A DNA stretch of 64,000 bases from Siniperca chuatsi (GCF_020085105.1 NC_058052.1:17586733-17650732); one strand, 5' to 3'; positions 1 through 33,810 are shown, numbered from the stretch's first letter. The notes: generated from the letters alone by a model not told the origin. Program-made: numbers and translations.

Positions 1-151
1 AACGGTTCGGGATGAATACACGTACCGCTTACACCCCTACTAGACACCCTATACTAGATCTGTTGCATTACTTCTTACTATGAAATCTGTATTGTTAAAT
101 AAACACATAGTCTTCACCCCACACTCAGACTTGCAGTTTTTTTACCAACAG

Positions 152-2060
152 GTTATGGAGTATGCAAATGACCTGAAACAATTCTGGAAAAGAGCCTATG
201 GTTATGATATTAACAGCAAGTCGAGCTGCATTCTCTTCCATGATATGTTTAGTCGACTTGACAAAGCAGCCAGCGAGAACAAGTGAGTAAAACTTAAATG
301 TCCTTCAGTACATAAAAATGTAGGTGTTACTCTGTATTTTTCTTATTGTGAACAAATCCCATGAAAATACCTAAACCAACAATGTGTTAGTCCATCTCTC
401 AATACTTCCCAACATCCTTACTTTTCTTTGGCTCTTTCAGTGCTACTGTGTGGCTCACTGATGTATTTTTAAGACTATGGAATAAGCATGTCAAGCATAC
501 ACAGACAATGCTTGTTAGTAGGTTCAATTCATTGTTGTTTTTTGTCTTTGTTGATTTGTTGACAATAAGAAAAATATAGAATATCACCAGCCTTATCCTT
601 TAAACCACAGCATGGTAAGACACTGAGTAATAGAATAAGACACTACAAGTAGAGCTGAAATGATTAGTCGTTTAATTGATAAGTCGATCAACATAAAAGT
701 AATCTGCAACACTAAAACACTCGCTGTTTCCAGCTTCTCCAATTTGATGGTTTGTTGTTTTTCTCTGTTTTATATCATGTCTTGACTGTTGGTTGGACAA
801 AACAAGACCCTTGGAAACCTAATTACAAGTGTTGGTACTGACTGGGCCAAGCTCTCCTGGCCCTGGAGGCTAACCTGAGGGAGAGACCTCCCAGTGGTCC
901 CCAGGACAGAATATCCCAAATCTAAATTGTGTGACTAAATGTAGCACTAATTTGAGTGAATATGCAATAGCATGATGTGAAACAAGTATGGCATGCATAG
1001 AGAACAAGTCACAACTTGTTAAACTGACAAAAGCACAACATATAGTACTAGAACGAAGTGTTGCTCCAGTAACAAATCATTTACAAATTGTGTTGAATTG
1101 CATGATATTGTACAGGTGTTACTGCTTTTGTGTTTTGTGAGATTTCTCATTCAGTGCGTCTGCCTCATGATCTGGGTTGTTTTGCTTTTGCTCTTGGCAA
1201 GAGGCGTTGCTTTTCTGTTTGAAACTCTCCCTGGTTAAAGACTCGCCATATCCCTTAGTTACTAGTATGGAGGTCAAAAATATGTCCCTCCACAGATGTC
1301 ACTGAAAATTAAGAGTGGCGTAGTCACTTGTCTAACAACTCAGACATTACTTGGTACATGTTTCATGCATTTTAGAAGCTGGAGCCAGAGCTTGTTTGGC
1401 ATTTTTAACAATTAATCGTTTATCAAAATTTTTGCCAATTTAAAAGCCAATTAACGCCTAGTTTTAGGTTAATAGTTGTCCACGAGGTTTGTCCGATTGT
1501 TTCAGTATCAGGCTGAATTGACTCTTCTGTGGATGTTTTCCAGACTTGTATCTGATATAATATGAAAACTTAGCTTGCAAGATGTAGTCTGAATAATTTA
1601 CTTTGACACTTCTTGACATTTTTTAAACAGAGCTCATTCTGTGTTAGACCTGAAACTGATGATGTATATCCTGTATGTCAGGTCAGGCCAGCAGGTGACT
1701 GAAGCCGTGACAGTCCAGGTCGGCCATGCAGAGACCCTGCTGCCGCTGCTTACCCTCCTGGGCTTCTTCAAGGACAACGATACCCTGACTTCTACCAACT
1801 ACGCCACACAGGCCAAACGCTCCTTCCGCACCAGCCACATGTTACCCTATGCAGCTAACTTACTCCTGGTGCTATACGACTGCGGGGGAGGCGACCTGAG
1901 ACTGCAGCCACTGCTCAACGAGAAGCCTGTGACTTTCCCCGGTTTGACTGACCAGCGGGCCTCCATACCGCTCTATCAAGACGTCAAAGAGCACTACAGT
2001 GAACTGCTCCAAGGCTGTGACTTTGAGACTGAGTGTCAGCTGTTCAAGCATCCTGCTTAA
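152..2060 (+). CDS. minpp1: Multiple inositol polyphosphate phosphatase 1, last two coding exons (5'-partial)
   Basis: Two coding exons are visible: 152-282 (acceptor ...accaacag, donor GTGAGT) and 1631-2060 (acceptor ...tttaaacag, stop TAA at 2058). They join in phase. The first encodes a segment with [16 protein letters not shown] and a CxLFxDMFxxLDKA block; the second carries [19 protein letters not shown], in which HAE is the proton-donor motif of MINPP-type histidine acid phosphatases. Both match the C-terminal third of vertebrate MINPP1, which removes phosphates from InsP6, InsP5 and 2,3-bisphosphoglycerate, mainly in the ER lumen. The N-terminal exons, with signal peptide and RHGxR motif, lie upstream of the window. 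The protein ends in FKHPA, without the SDEL-type ER-retrieval tail of human MINPP1. About 17 codons at the start of the last exon (1631-1681) have no counterpart that I recall, and a second in-frame acceptor at 1680-1681 would remove them. Family assignment is firm; the final acceptor is less so. Confidence 0.93.
332..579. mobile_element. TIR-bearing MITE, copy 1 (minpp1 intron)
   Basis: A left arm with TTTTTCTTATTGTGAACAAA (ends 356) is mirrored by a right arm starting TTTGTTGACAATAAGAAAAA at 555, giving terminal inverted repeats of about 25 bp around a 200-bp AT-rich core without coding capacity. The same arms and core words (AAACCAACAATGTGTTAG, CCATCTCTCAATACTT) return at 14572-14769 and, more weakly, at 28768-29288. 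Superfamily not recognised. Confidence 0.6.
651..830. mobile_element. Dispersed GCTGCAACTAA inverted-repeat family, partial copy
   Basis: Degenerate copy of a non-autonomous element found about ten times in this window. Its arms contain GAGCTGCAACTAACGATTA and the reverse complement. The internal words here are GTTTCCAGCTTCTCCAAT, a TTTGTTGTTTTTCTC stretch and GACTGTTGGTTGGACAAAAC. Confidence 0.6.
1370..1470. repeat. Fragment of the GCTGCAACTAA family
   Basis: Contains AGAAGCTGGAGCCAGAGC, TTTGGCATTTTT and AACAATTAATCGTTTATC, the right-hand third of the same family, without a recognisable terminus. Confidence 0.5.
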
Positions 2061-3100
2061 GTTTAGGCAGACAGGGTGGATTCTGGAGATGACGACATTA
2101 TAGTGGCTTTAATGTGTTTTGATTTGCAAAATGGAGTGAGAATTGTGGTCCCAATGGGAGCATCTTAGTCTGAATGCTTCTCCTATGTAAACCATCAGTT
2201 TGACCTTCCCTTTTATTAGAATGAAGCAACAAGGAAGCATTTTCTCCCTTTGTCTTATGCCTGAAAAGGCAGATTTAATGTCTCTGAAACACCCCATGAT
2301 CCCAGCCTAGGAATTAGATTTCAAGTTCACCTGTACCACTACAGTATTACTACTGCTATATTGCTTATTTTTTCCATTATTGCGCAATGTAGAGCAGGAA
2401 TTAAAGACTATATTCATCACTTTGCTGTTTCCCGATTTTCAAGAAGCATTTCCTGAAGTGAAGTGTGCTGCAATTTTTGACTGCTATTGCTTCAACCAAA
2501 ATTGGTTACCCTTGGTTTGAGAAAGCACAAGATTGCGTGGTCAGTATGTATGACAAGAAAATTGGTGCTGTTTATTACATTAAACATGTCTTACAAGTCA
2601 TTTTAACTTTCTAGTAAAATATATTTGGTAGGGTTGTTTCTGGTCATTTTGGTGACCTGGGCCAGACATCCACTGGCTACTCTGAAATTAATGATATTTT
2701 GGTTTAATTCAACTTCACTCAACCTCTGGTTTATTGTCATGTTATCAACAGCTCATCTTTAGGGTCTTTAACCGCCCATCACATCCCGGACACTCTCTAT
2801 CATTTTTTTTTTTTTTTACAGATTTGTTATAAGCCATTAAAAAGAAAAGCTTTTGGTTTTACAGGTTGTCCAAAATCCATTTATTAACTCAGCACAGATC
2901 AGTGTGACTTTCTGTGTTGCTTTTGTTTTTATTTTTATTAACAACATGATAATATACAAACATTCAGGTAGAGAACAACAGCACATAGAAATCAAATTTT
3001 GTATAAAAACTCAAACTTTGTATAGCCATGGTAAGGCTGGGTCAACGTGAGTCAGCTGGTTAGTGTGGCAATAAATCTTGCAACTTATTTTGACAAACCG
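2061..3100 (+). other. minpp1 3' UTR and intergenic DNA
   Basis: No coding signal. ATTAAA at 2400-2405 is a possible polyadenylation signal for minpp1. The rest is AT-rich with a T tract at about 2804-2818. Confidence 0.4.
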
Positions 3101-4076
3101 ACTCAGGGTAGAGTTAGAGAAATGGCTCCTAAAAGAATATTTAGGAGTGATGCCGAAGGACGGAAGAAGAGAAAATTGGAAATGGAAAAAGAACACAGGA
3201 TAAAGGTAGCCTATGTGATGTGAATCTGACACTCGTTTTTCTTGCAACATTAAAGTGTGTTTATGAATGAAATCGAATTAAACGGAACATAGCCACAGTT
3301 AATTTGACGCTGGCTAGAAATAATAAATGCATCTGAAACGTTTTTCATTAGAACATGCTTGTTTTTTTTCACTGCTTGCTAACAGTTAGCTAACCTGAGT
3401 AGGATTGTAAGGCTAGCTTTGCTTGTTACATGCCTACCAATGTTTTCTTGCAACAGTCATGTTTTTTAACAAATTAAACTGAACATAGCCACAATAATTT
3501 TAACCTGCCAAGCTGGCTAGAAAGTATGGATATATTATTAATTTTAGCTGAAACACTTTTCATTAGAACAAGCTTGATCATTTGCATATTTGGATAAAAT
3601 TGCACTTCTGTGGTTAATAAACAGGCCTGGAAGATACATATAACATACCTATGTAATGTCTTCTAGACTATATTTCAAAAACAATAAAAGTCTAATGTAT
3701 AATCTTTTCAGGGGCATTATTGAAATATTTTGAAGCTACCTCCGCTGCACCAGGACCATCTACCTCGTCAGCTGACATGACTGCTGCTGAGGGAACATCT
3801 TCAGAGACTTCAGGGCATCTTCGCCCTCCGCTGACGAGACTGCAGCTGCAGAGGTCATAACAGAAGTACCACAGCCTTATACATCCTCCTCCAACGTGAC
3901 TGCATCTGCAGACACTTTGCAAGTGTTAAGTGTTTCTTAAATTTCTATATATTTTATTAAGCAAATAAAATTAGTTCATTCAGTTGTGAGCAGTATGATT
4001 TGATGGTTGCTGGGAGTGTTTTGGGACCACAAACAAAATCTTGTTTAGGGCCACCAAAATCCTAGGGCCGGCCCTG
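3100..4076 (+). mobile_element. Decayed hAT-like DNA transposon remnant
   Basis: Two coding-like pieces are visible. At 3122-3205 an ATG opens a lysine/arginine-rich peptide (MAPKRIFRSDAEGRKKRKLE) ending at a GT. At 3713-3860, after a TTTTCAG acceptor, a frame reads ALLKYFEATSAAPGPSTSS followed by a Ser/Thr-rich stretch and a stop. A basic N-terminus followed by 'LLKYF' and a low-complexity linker is typical of hAT/ZMYM-type transposases. The segment ends with CCTAGGGCCGGCCCTG (4061-4076), a palindromic hAT-like terminus. The two pieces do not join in phase, no BED finger or catalytic core is seen, and no matching 5' terminus was found. It is therefore a broken or non-autonomous copy. Confidence 0.55.
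3240..3576 (+). repeat. Internal direct duplication (about 125 bp, two copies)
   Basis: Copy one at 3240-3361 and copy two at 3446-3576 share, in order: TCTTGCAACA, AATTAAACxGAACATAGCCAC, GCTGGCTAGAAA, CTGAAACxxTTTTTCATTAG and GAACAxGCTTG. It lies inside the hAT-like remnant, in what would be its first intron. Confidence 0.7.
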
Positions 4077-4660
4077 CTTAGAATTGAGCTAGCTTAACTG
4101 GCGTTAGCTTTAAAGCTACTGTTAGCAAACTACGGCAGCCTACGCGTTTTAACGGTTCAGCTTCACTCTGGTAACCTAGAGATTTACTTGATATGAGTGT
4201 GATATTAGCCAGCAATTACCCTCCTGTAGCTGAAATAATATGAGCAACAAAAGCTACACTAACGTTACTCAATGACTGGATTTAGTATTGGTGTAATTTA
4301 ATATAAATGATATAAAGGGAATATGCCCAACGGCAACTTCCGACCCAGTCCTGCCGGTTTCAGTCAGTGCTCAGCCCCGTAGTGTCGTTATGCCAGAGTA
4401 TTGGCTGGTATTCGGCAAATTATGCAGATTTCTGGACGTCGAAGGAGGGCTGGAGGTTGGGCCAGCGGCATGCTACGTGTCTTGGTAGTCCCTTTTAAAC
4501 CCCCTCGTCTTCTTCGATTGCCGCAGCCAAAAGTTTGTAGGTTACAGCCCAAGCGAGCGGCAGACCCCTCCATCCAGGCCTGTGTGTGCGTGTGTGTGAA
4601 GGTGTGTGAAGCCCGGTGTTCAGCAGTCCGTCGGCGGCGTTAACGTTACACTCTTGCGAA
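4077..4660 (+). promoter_or_regulatory. papss2: papss2 upstream region and 5' leader
   Basis: The DNA becomes GC-richer towards 4330-4660 and precedes the papss2 start codon. A GATATAAAGG string near 4309 resembles a TATA element, but the transcription start cannot be placed from sequence alone. The leader contains a short GTGTGTG run. Upstream ATGs open short frames here that are not conserved proteins. Confidence 0.4.
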
Positions 4661-16345
<11,685 letters not shown>

Positions 16346-17054
16346 TCAACGCAGCGCTCAGCTCACCAGTTACAGCATACTATAAAAGGATATAGTTGGT
16401 TCATAAAGGCGGTTAAATACACATCCTTCCCTCCAGGAGTATTTTAGATACGTTCTTGTTTTATCTTATACAAAAATACTCATTTAGAGTGATGAATTTA
16501 GATTACTATGAATAATGAGTCATTCTGGCAGGGCTGGGTGTTTTGTACAGGTCTTCACCAAATCAAAATGACTTGTCTTAAGCAGTTAAAGCATTAAATT
16601 TTTACATTATTACTATGTGGTTTATAAATCCATTGTATGTTTATATGCATATTAACTTAAGCTATGTATTTTAGTAAATTAAAGGTAACTAGAGATTTTT
16701 TTATGTTATTATTTTAAGTGTAGGATCACATCCCAAGGCTGTGTAATCAGTTTTGATATTTACATGTAATATCTGAAGGATGCAAAGAACATGTAGATTT
16801 CACTTTTGATAGCGTTTTAAGGCAGTTATATCACTGTCTGTCCAGTTTTTTGTATGACCTGAATGAAAGTTACTTGCAGTTTTATCACTACCTAAAGTAC
16901 CTACAGTGCCTATTTGATTTACATGTATGGATGTCAATTAATTCATCATGTTAATGTTTCATATTATAGTGAAATACAACATAGATTTTTTTTATAATGT
17001 GAAAGTTCTCTCAAATGACAAAAATTATAAAACAGCAATTGTCTCTGAAAATGT

Positions 17055-17086
17055 AATAAAATGGGCATGTGCATTGATGTAATAAA
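17055..17086 (+). other. papss2: Candidate polyadenylation signals of papss2
   Basis: Two canonical AATAAA hexamers at 17055-17060 and 17081-17086, about 710-740 nt after the stop codon, in AT-rich 3' UTR-like sequence with no other gene between. Earlier weaker hexamers cannot be excluded. Confidence 0.55.
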
Positions 17087-17099
17087 GACCTGCAGTTTT

Positions 17100-18256
17100 A
17101 GGAAGACAAAGTATGTTAAATACTTAACTTATACTTAAAGGGGCTTATTTGTTATTATGGTGACTGTCTAATACTGGGATATTGTGTACTATAACTTAAA
17201 CAAGATGCCCTTTAATATAAAGGATTTAAATGTTTTCTTTTCAGTGATATCTCTGTCCTGATCTACGTGCCACTGGTTGTGCAACACACCTTACATTACT
17301 GTCTGTCTGTACAAGGTGCATACTTATCAACTGAAGGTTTAAGGTTGAAGTCGACTGGGCAGTGTGGCATTGTGGGGGCTGCAAATCCAAAAGTGCAATG
17401 CTGCCATCTGCTGGTACAAACTGTTGCAGGAAAACACAAAAATATCAGAAGGTGCTAGATTTTTTATAACAGATTAAGGAGATCCTGAGACGCTTTCAAA
17501 TTACATTTAAGAGACGGTTGGGTGAGATTGAATTACTGATTAATTTTGCATCAAGTTTATTATTTATTAAATTGTCATTTAGTTGTAAGGGCTTACATTG
17601 CTTTGAGATGAGTGTTCTTCTATGAGGAGTACCAATTTCCCCCTGTTAGGAGCAGATTCCTAATTAGCCTCACACTGGATCAGATCATTTAATCTGCGTG
17701 TTCCAGGTAACCCCATTTAAATCTGCTGAACTGCACCCTCAGTACTTTATAAAATCTCCAAATACTGAACATCCAACATGTCATGTCACTGAGAAATGAC
17801 CAGGATGGCTACGTGTGTAAATCTTGTATGTCCCACAAGCCTAATATTTATGAATATAGGCAAACCCTAGTTTAACACCCAAAAAGGTGATGTATTACCT
17901 ATAGGAGCACACAAGTCAAATGTCCACTCAGGTGTTCAGCACTAGCATGAAGGTTGATGTGCAAGGCTGCTTATTTAAATATGAAAATGTCAATTAGTTA
18001 TCATAGATTTTATCTGGGATGGTTTGCACAGCTGCCATGTTGCATGGACGTGGGTCGAGTAGGGCCTCCTTGTTTCCAGATGTAGACTGATGTTTACACA
18101 CTGTTCATTAGGAGAGATTGTGTCCTCAGTTATTTTGCATCATGTGAAGATCATGAATGTGAAGCCCCTCTCATTCTGTGGCTGGTGCTGTTATAGCAAC
18201 ATATAACAATAATGGACCGTGCCTCCAGAGCCACTTTCAGAACATACACATGCAGT
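17100..18256. other. Intergenic DNA between papss2 and pten, no gene seen
   Basis: AT-rich sequence with only short uninformative reading frames. No exon resembling ATAD1, which occupies this interval in mammals, was recognised. Confidence 0.5.
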
Positions 18257-18619
18257 GAGCTGCAACTAACGATTATTTTTGTTATTGATTAATCTGCCAC
18301 TTAGTTTTCCAGTTAATCACTTAATCAATTGGTTTATAACATGTCAGAAAATAGGGGGAAATGCCCATTACAATTTCCCGGAGTCCGAGGTGACATCTTC
18401 ACATCGCTGGACCAACAATCCAAAACCAAAGATATTCAATTTACTATCATAAAGGAAAGAAAAGCAGTAAATGTTTACATTTGAGCAGTTGGAACCAGTA
18501 CATTTTTGTCACTTAAAAAACGGAATAAAACCTTAAACGATTAATCGATAATCAAAATGCTTGCCGTTTAATTTTCTGTGGATCAACTAATTGATTATTT
18601 CACTAATTGTTCCAGCTCC
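18257..18619. mobile_element. GCTGCAACTAA family copy, most complete
   Basis: Begins GAGCTGCAACTAACGATTAT and ends ATTTCACTAATTGTTCCAGC, with core words AATGCCCATTACAATTTCCC, GGTGACATCTTCAC, AACCAAAGATATTCAATTTA and ACGATTAATCGATAATCAAA. The near-palindromic ends and lack of coding capacity fit a MITE. It lies in the papss2-pten interval. Confidence 0.75.
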
Positions 18620-19039
18620 AATCCAAAGCCTGTAAAACACTACCCTTCAACTTACTTCACATAACTATTTTCGTTGCATCCTCATAATCAACAGTTTTGA
18701 TTACTTTTTTATTTGTTTGTAGTGTTGATGAGAATAACATTATTATTATTGAAAATATTATCATACAAATGTAGGCTATGAATGTATCTTTAATTTCAAT
18801 ATGCGTAATGTGTTGTTTTTTCACTGCTAGTGTGCCTCAATGAAAACAATGTGAACAAATATAGCAAGAGGCAATTCTGGGGTTCAAGTCAACACAGACC
18901 GTTAGAAGTTTAAAGATTTATATCTGCACCTGGTCAAATGTGGCCTAGACGTGAAAAAACAGTGAAATCTCACAAATAGAAATAGAATAAAGAAAACAAA
19001 CAATTTCTGATTCATAGTCTGATACCTGTTGTGCCACGC

Positions 19040-19720
19040 AATTTGTTTGCCCTTGTAGCGCCCTCTAGTGGCCGATTTGATTGAAACTTTCAGGGTATGT
19101 TTCTGGTACTTATGTGGACATATCCTGTAAGTTTTGTGATGATTGTCCCAGCGGTTGTTGACTTTGGGCCATTTAAGTGCTGAACCACACCCTGTTTGAA
19201 GTTCATTGGTCAATATCTTGAAAACTATATAAGATATCAAAGAGCTTTATACATCGTTGATTAAGCTTCGTCCAATAATGATCCACCGAAAATGTGGTAG
19301 CAATCCCACCTACGGTTTAGGAAGAGATGTCAAAAATGTGTTTTTCACAAAATTCAAAATGGCGGAAAATCTAGTTGGGTGGACTTTAGTGGTCTAAGAG
19401 GCTTTTTTGTAGAGCACATGGAGCTGGACTTGTGACAGAAATTTCAAGTCATTCGGACTTACGGTGTGAGGAGCGTGGCCTGTTCAAAATGTTATTATTG
19501 GGCCTTAAATACAGCGCCACCATGCGGCCGATTGGGCTCATATTTCTGTGGAAGCACATGCACATCATTTCCAATTCCAATTTCCAATTTGAGCATTTGC
19601 GGCAGACAACAAATAATAATAATAAGAAGAAGAAGAACAATATACCCGCAAAAACACAATAGGGGCTTGAACCCCTAATAACATTGCCTGTCTGTGGCCA
19701 GTGCAATTAATAACGTTGGT
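19040..19720. repeat. Dispersed teleost-type repeat with (AAG)n tail
   Basis: The block starts near GCGCCCTCTAGTGGC, continues with TGTAAGTTTTGTGATGATTG and GGCCTTAAATACAGCGCCAC, then an AAT/AAG microsatellite (19612-19637) and ACAATAGGGGCTTGAACCCC. The 'cgccctctagtggc' and 'caatagggg...ccccta' style is what I recall from high-copy fish repeats. Single copy in this window, so the call rests on recall. Confidence 0.45.
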
Positions 19721-20149
19721 ATAATTTAGAGTTGATGTGAGGAGGCTGTATGAAGAAGAAGGCAATGAAGGTACTGCAAAGTACATTTTCCATTGTAAAC
19801 ATAATAAACGACTTATGGATTGATAGGTTATTTACATGGATACATTTGCTATAGCCTGAAATGACAGTTTAAACCGCGAAAAGTGACATTATGTTGGAAA
19901 CTTCCCTAATTACGGCCACACGTGATCACTTTGACAGAAGGGAGCGTCGCATGCGGACTCACTTTATCCTTCCGCCAGAAGCACGAAATAACTCGTTTGT
20001 TGCGCTTTTAGGGTTAAAACTATTACATATGCCAGTAGTTGTTCATCAGCATATACTAGCAATTATTGAAACAATATTAGTTAATACTGCATTTGCCGGT
20101 TTTAATTGAACGGAGGAACTATATAGTGAAGGCGGTGGGATATTTGTTC

Positions 20150-30061
<9,912 letters not shown>

Positions 30062-30323
30062 ACTCTTTTTAAACAGGAAAAGAAGAAACTATACACCAGA
30101 AAAAAAAGGAGAAAACTTGAATATAAACTCAAAAGAAGAACCTTTTGTCCCTTCCCTCCCCCAGACGGCAATAGAGTATCATCATGTCAAATGCCAATTT
30201 TAGGGAAAAAAAGATAAATATCCTGACCAATATATTGTTTTTATTTTTTTTTTTTTTCTTTGGCACGCCCATGTACCATGTTTGAGGTATTGACACTGTT
30301 GCCCCATGGGAAAAGGTGCTGTA

Positions 30324-30461
<138 letters not shown>

Positions 30462-30920
30462 ACAAAAAAATCTCAAACAAACTTTTTTTGTGTCAAAGAC
30501 AATGGAAAGAGTACCACAATCAGGAGACGGGAGTTGAAGTGTGGGAGAAGTTAGAATGATATACTAGGACTATGCTGCTCCTTCTCCTGTCTAAACAAAG
30601 GCCAGTGCTGCAGTCACTTTGTTTTCACTCCCTCTCTTCTCCTCCCCCCTTGCTCCTCATCTTTTACTCTCCCTCCTTCCCCTCCATCTTATACTCCTTT
30701 ACTGTGAATGCTTCTTGTGCTCTTTGCAGGCTGTCTCACGTGACTTTTGGTCTTTGTGCAGTGCAAACTGCATGCGGGCAGTGGGTTGGGGGTGGGCGGG
30801 GTTTTGAAGAGGCTGTGATGATGTCTAAAGCATTGCCATTCCTGTTCCCACTGTGTATACGTTAAATTATGCAGAACAAGGCATCCCATGTAATTGTTAA
30901 TGTTTTTTTTATCCTAAGAT

Positions 30921-31037
30921 AATAAAAGTATAATACACAAAACAGCAGGGAGACAAGTGTTTGCAATAATGTCAACACTACATTTAAAGGACAATGGTGA
31001 TTTGCATGTATTGGAATTGGCGTCCATCCCTAATAAA
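30921..31037 (+). other. pten: Candidate pten polyadenylation signals
   Basis: AATAAA at 30921-30926 and again at 31032-31037, in the first stretch after the stop codon that looks like a transcript end. PTEN transcripts are known to have long and multiple 3' UTRs, so other sites further on are possible. Confidence 0.45.
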
Positions 31038-31039
31038 TG

Positions 31040-32916
31040 TATGCAATGTTGTCTTTTCTTAAAGAAACCAGCTTTGAGATGTGTCTTCTGCGTGCAGTTC
31101 CCCAGTGCTTTGAGTCATGCTCAGAAAATTACATCAGAGGTTTATGTAATATTCTCCCCTCCACCATTCGCAGTTCATGAAAATCATGCAGAATGAAAAA
31201 TAATTTTTGTAATATGCAGCTGTCATCAAACAGCAAGGCCAACGCAATCTTTAACTTGACACCATTGCTGTCAACTGAAGTCAAAAGTTTAAGTGACAGT
31301 ACCCAGCCGCCGTAATCTGAATTTGAACGAGGTGGCGCAGGTGCAGCGAGTCGGGGAGGAAAATGTGATGAGAAAAATGCTGTAAAGCAGGTTGTCGGTG
31401 CAGCTGCTGGAGCTGTGTTAACAGTAACTTCCTGCTTTAAAGGTCAGCGCTGCAAATAGTGGGTGGGACCTGAGGTAGGGAAGTGATGGAAGGATTATTA
31501 TTAAAAGTTCAACTGAGGGCGAAGAGCCCATTTCAAACAAGAGACTCAAGCTCAGAGCTGAGCATCTACTTTAATGGCAGTCCATCAGTGAGAACAAGCA
31601 TATAAATCTGTTGAAGAGGCACAGCAACAGTTTGCTTACATTCAAACTTGACTGGTAAAGAAGTTCGCACAACTCAGCTTTCACTTTAATGGCTTCTTAA
31701 TAGATGGGATGGATCATTTATGTTTTGATTTTTCTGCAAAGTAACATATTTCCTGAATTGATTTAAAAGCAAACTGACCTCTGATCTCTGATTTTAAAAA
31801 AAGAAAAAAAAATTGTGAGCCAAAAGCAGCATGATCTCATAACATCAGTACTGCATGTGAAGAGTGGTTGCTGCTGGTTAATCGAGGCATTCTCCACATG
31901 AAATGAGCAGAGGAAGGAAAGACTACCAGCCCAGGAGGGAGGAGCGCAAGGCCTCTGGTAGACGAGCCTGCTCTGCTCACAGGCTTATGCGACTCCCCAA
32001 ATGAAAGAGTAACAGGATTAACGACCATGTCACTGTGATAGGAGAGCAGAGTGGCAAGACCCTGGCTAAAGCATGGCCCAAAGTCTCCTGATAATAAAAT
32101 AAAGTATGAATTAAACATATATATATTTATATATAAAATTCCACCCCCAGAGGCAGGCAGTCACATAATCCCCTTCTGCTCTATTAAGACTTGGTCCTCA
32201 GCTCTTTTGGTTGATAGAGACATCAAAGCCAGCCAGTGCAGGCTGAGCTGAGGAGGAGGGAGAGACTCTGGTAGATTAATAATGAATGTGCTGTGCTGGG
32301 TTGAGAGAGACCAGAGAGAGATGCCTCACCTCTCCACAGGCAGGCGAGACTGAAGAGAGCAGAGAGAGCTGACTTCAGTTGAGTCCACATCTTTGCTTTT
32401 GATTGTCCTCCTCATCACATACAGAAACACCGACGCAGAAGCAGCATCTGAAATATTAATCTAATCAAAATACAGTTTCATTTGTATGTCTTGAGCACCG
32501 GCTCTTTCAAAAGATGTTCGTTTGTTTGAATATTTACATGAGAATTTCCCTCCATTATGTGGGTCGTTTATTATACAGCCAATTAAAGATGCAATACGAT
32601 ACACGATTTTATGGTATGACATAAAAAGAAACATGAACATGAAATTATACAGTATGTATTGCATTTACAATCTATTGGTCCACTTCTCCCACTAAACCTT
32701 ATGTTAGTCCATTATGGAAGCCCATTTCCAACAGGAAAATTATGAAAAAATGTATGAAAATTTAGACATGATACAAACATAAATATTCATGTTTCATTCT
32801 ACTTTTCTACTTATTCAAGTTATGAAATACTAGGCAAAAGCTATAATATAGTAGGTCAAAGTTATGTGATACTAAGTCAAAATTTGGAGATATAAATCTA
32901 AGTAATGAGAGACTAA
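31040..32916. other. Intergenic DNA after pten, no gene seen
   Basis: Largely unique-looking AT-rich DNA. No exon resembling RNLS, the neighbour in mammals, was recognised. 32840-32915 carries diverged copies of an AGTCAAAxTTATGxxATACT unit that resumes at 33570. Confidence 0.45.
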
Positions 32917-33650
32917 AGGCCTGGTTACACCAGCATTCAAACTGGTGAAATTTCATGGCAAATTTCATTCCAATGGAATTGCTGTGACAAGTACATTCGC
33001 TTGCAGTTGCGAAGTAAATCTGTGCGGAATTTTTACGTTGAGTTCAACTTTGTCAAACTTCGACCAGTGAATTTGCGCCATTGACCACTAGCAAGCCATG
33101 TTGACCAGTGAGTGGACGGAGAGCTGGTGAGTCCAAAATGGAGGAAGCTACAGTATATGTAACTTATTAGCTGTGTTGCACAATTCACCTCTATCAGAGT
33201 ATTAACTGCTCCTAAAAAGAGGAATGATTGTTTTATTTCTGTGCTTATGTCTTCATAACTATGTTCTTTCTGAAAATGGCAATATAAATATAAATATGTT
33301 TTGTTTGCAGACAGTATTGAGACAGGAGTCAGTGGTGCAAATACAAGTAAACAGTAAACAGAACAGTAGAGAGAAAATAGAGAGAATCTCCGCGAGCTAT
33401 TGTGACTGACTAGCGCTAGCTCGGCTTGCTAGCGAGTTAGCTTGCCAGCTACAGAAGATCACCAACTAGCTCTGTGATAGTTACTAAGTCACCAAGCTTC
33501 AAGAACCAAATATTTTGCAAGGATGCACAGATTTATTTCACCGTACCACTTTCTGGTGTGACCAGGCCTCAAGTCAAAGTTATGAAACTGAATCAGAAAT
33601 CTGAGATTGTATGTTAAAGTTATGACTTAGTATCTCATAATATTGACTTG
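32830..33650. repeat. AAGTCAAAGTTATG short tandem repeat, split by a MITE
   Basis: Units such as GGTCAAAGTTATGTGATACT (from 32854) on the left and AAGTCAAAGTTATGAAACTG (from 33571) and TTAAAGTTATGACTTAGTAT on the right belong to one degenerate array. The inverted-repeat element 32917-33569 sits in the middle. Confidence 0.5.
32917..33569. mobile_element. MITE-like element with AGGCCTGGTNACACCAG termini
   Basis: Left terminus AGGCCTGGTTACACCAGCA (32917-32935) and right terminus TTCTGGTGTGACCAGGCCT (33551-33569) are inverted copies, matching at 17 of 19 positions. The 650-bp interior has no transposase; it includes a CTAGCGAGTTAGC-rich patch near 33430. No clear target duplication was identified, so the superfamily is open. 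Confidence 0.7.
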
Positions 33651-33810
33651 CCATGAGCATTTAACATGCACAAGTTTTTGTCTTTTGTTTTTGTTTTGTT
33701 TTTTCTGGCGGGTATGGTCTTCCATAGCCCATGCATCAAACTACTTGAAAAAGCTAACACCAAAATATAGAGATTTAAGCATAGTATTATGACCATATAA
33801 GGGGGTGGGG

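Noticed and set aside
16400-20100. Search for ATAD1 exons between papss2 and pten
   Set aside because: No AAA+ Walker motifs or spliced segments were found by eye.
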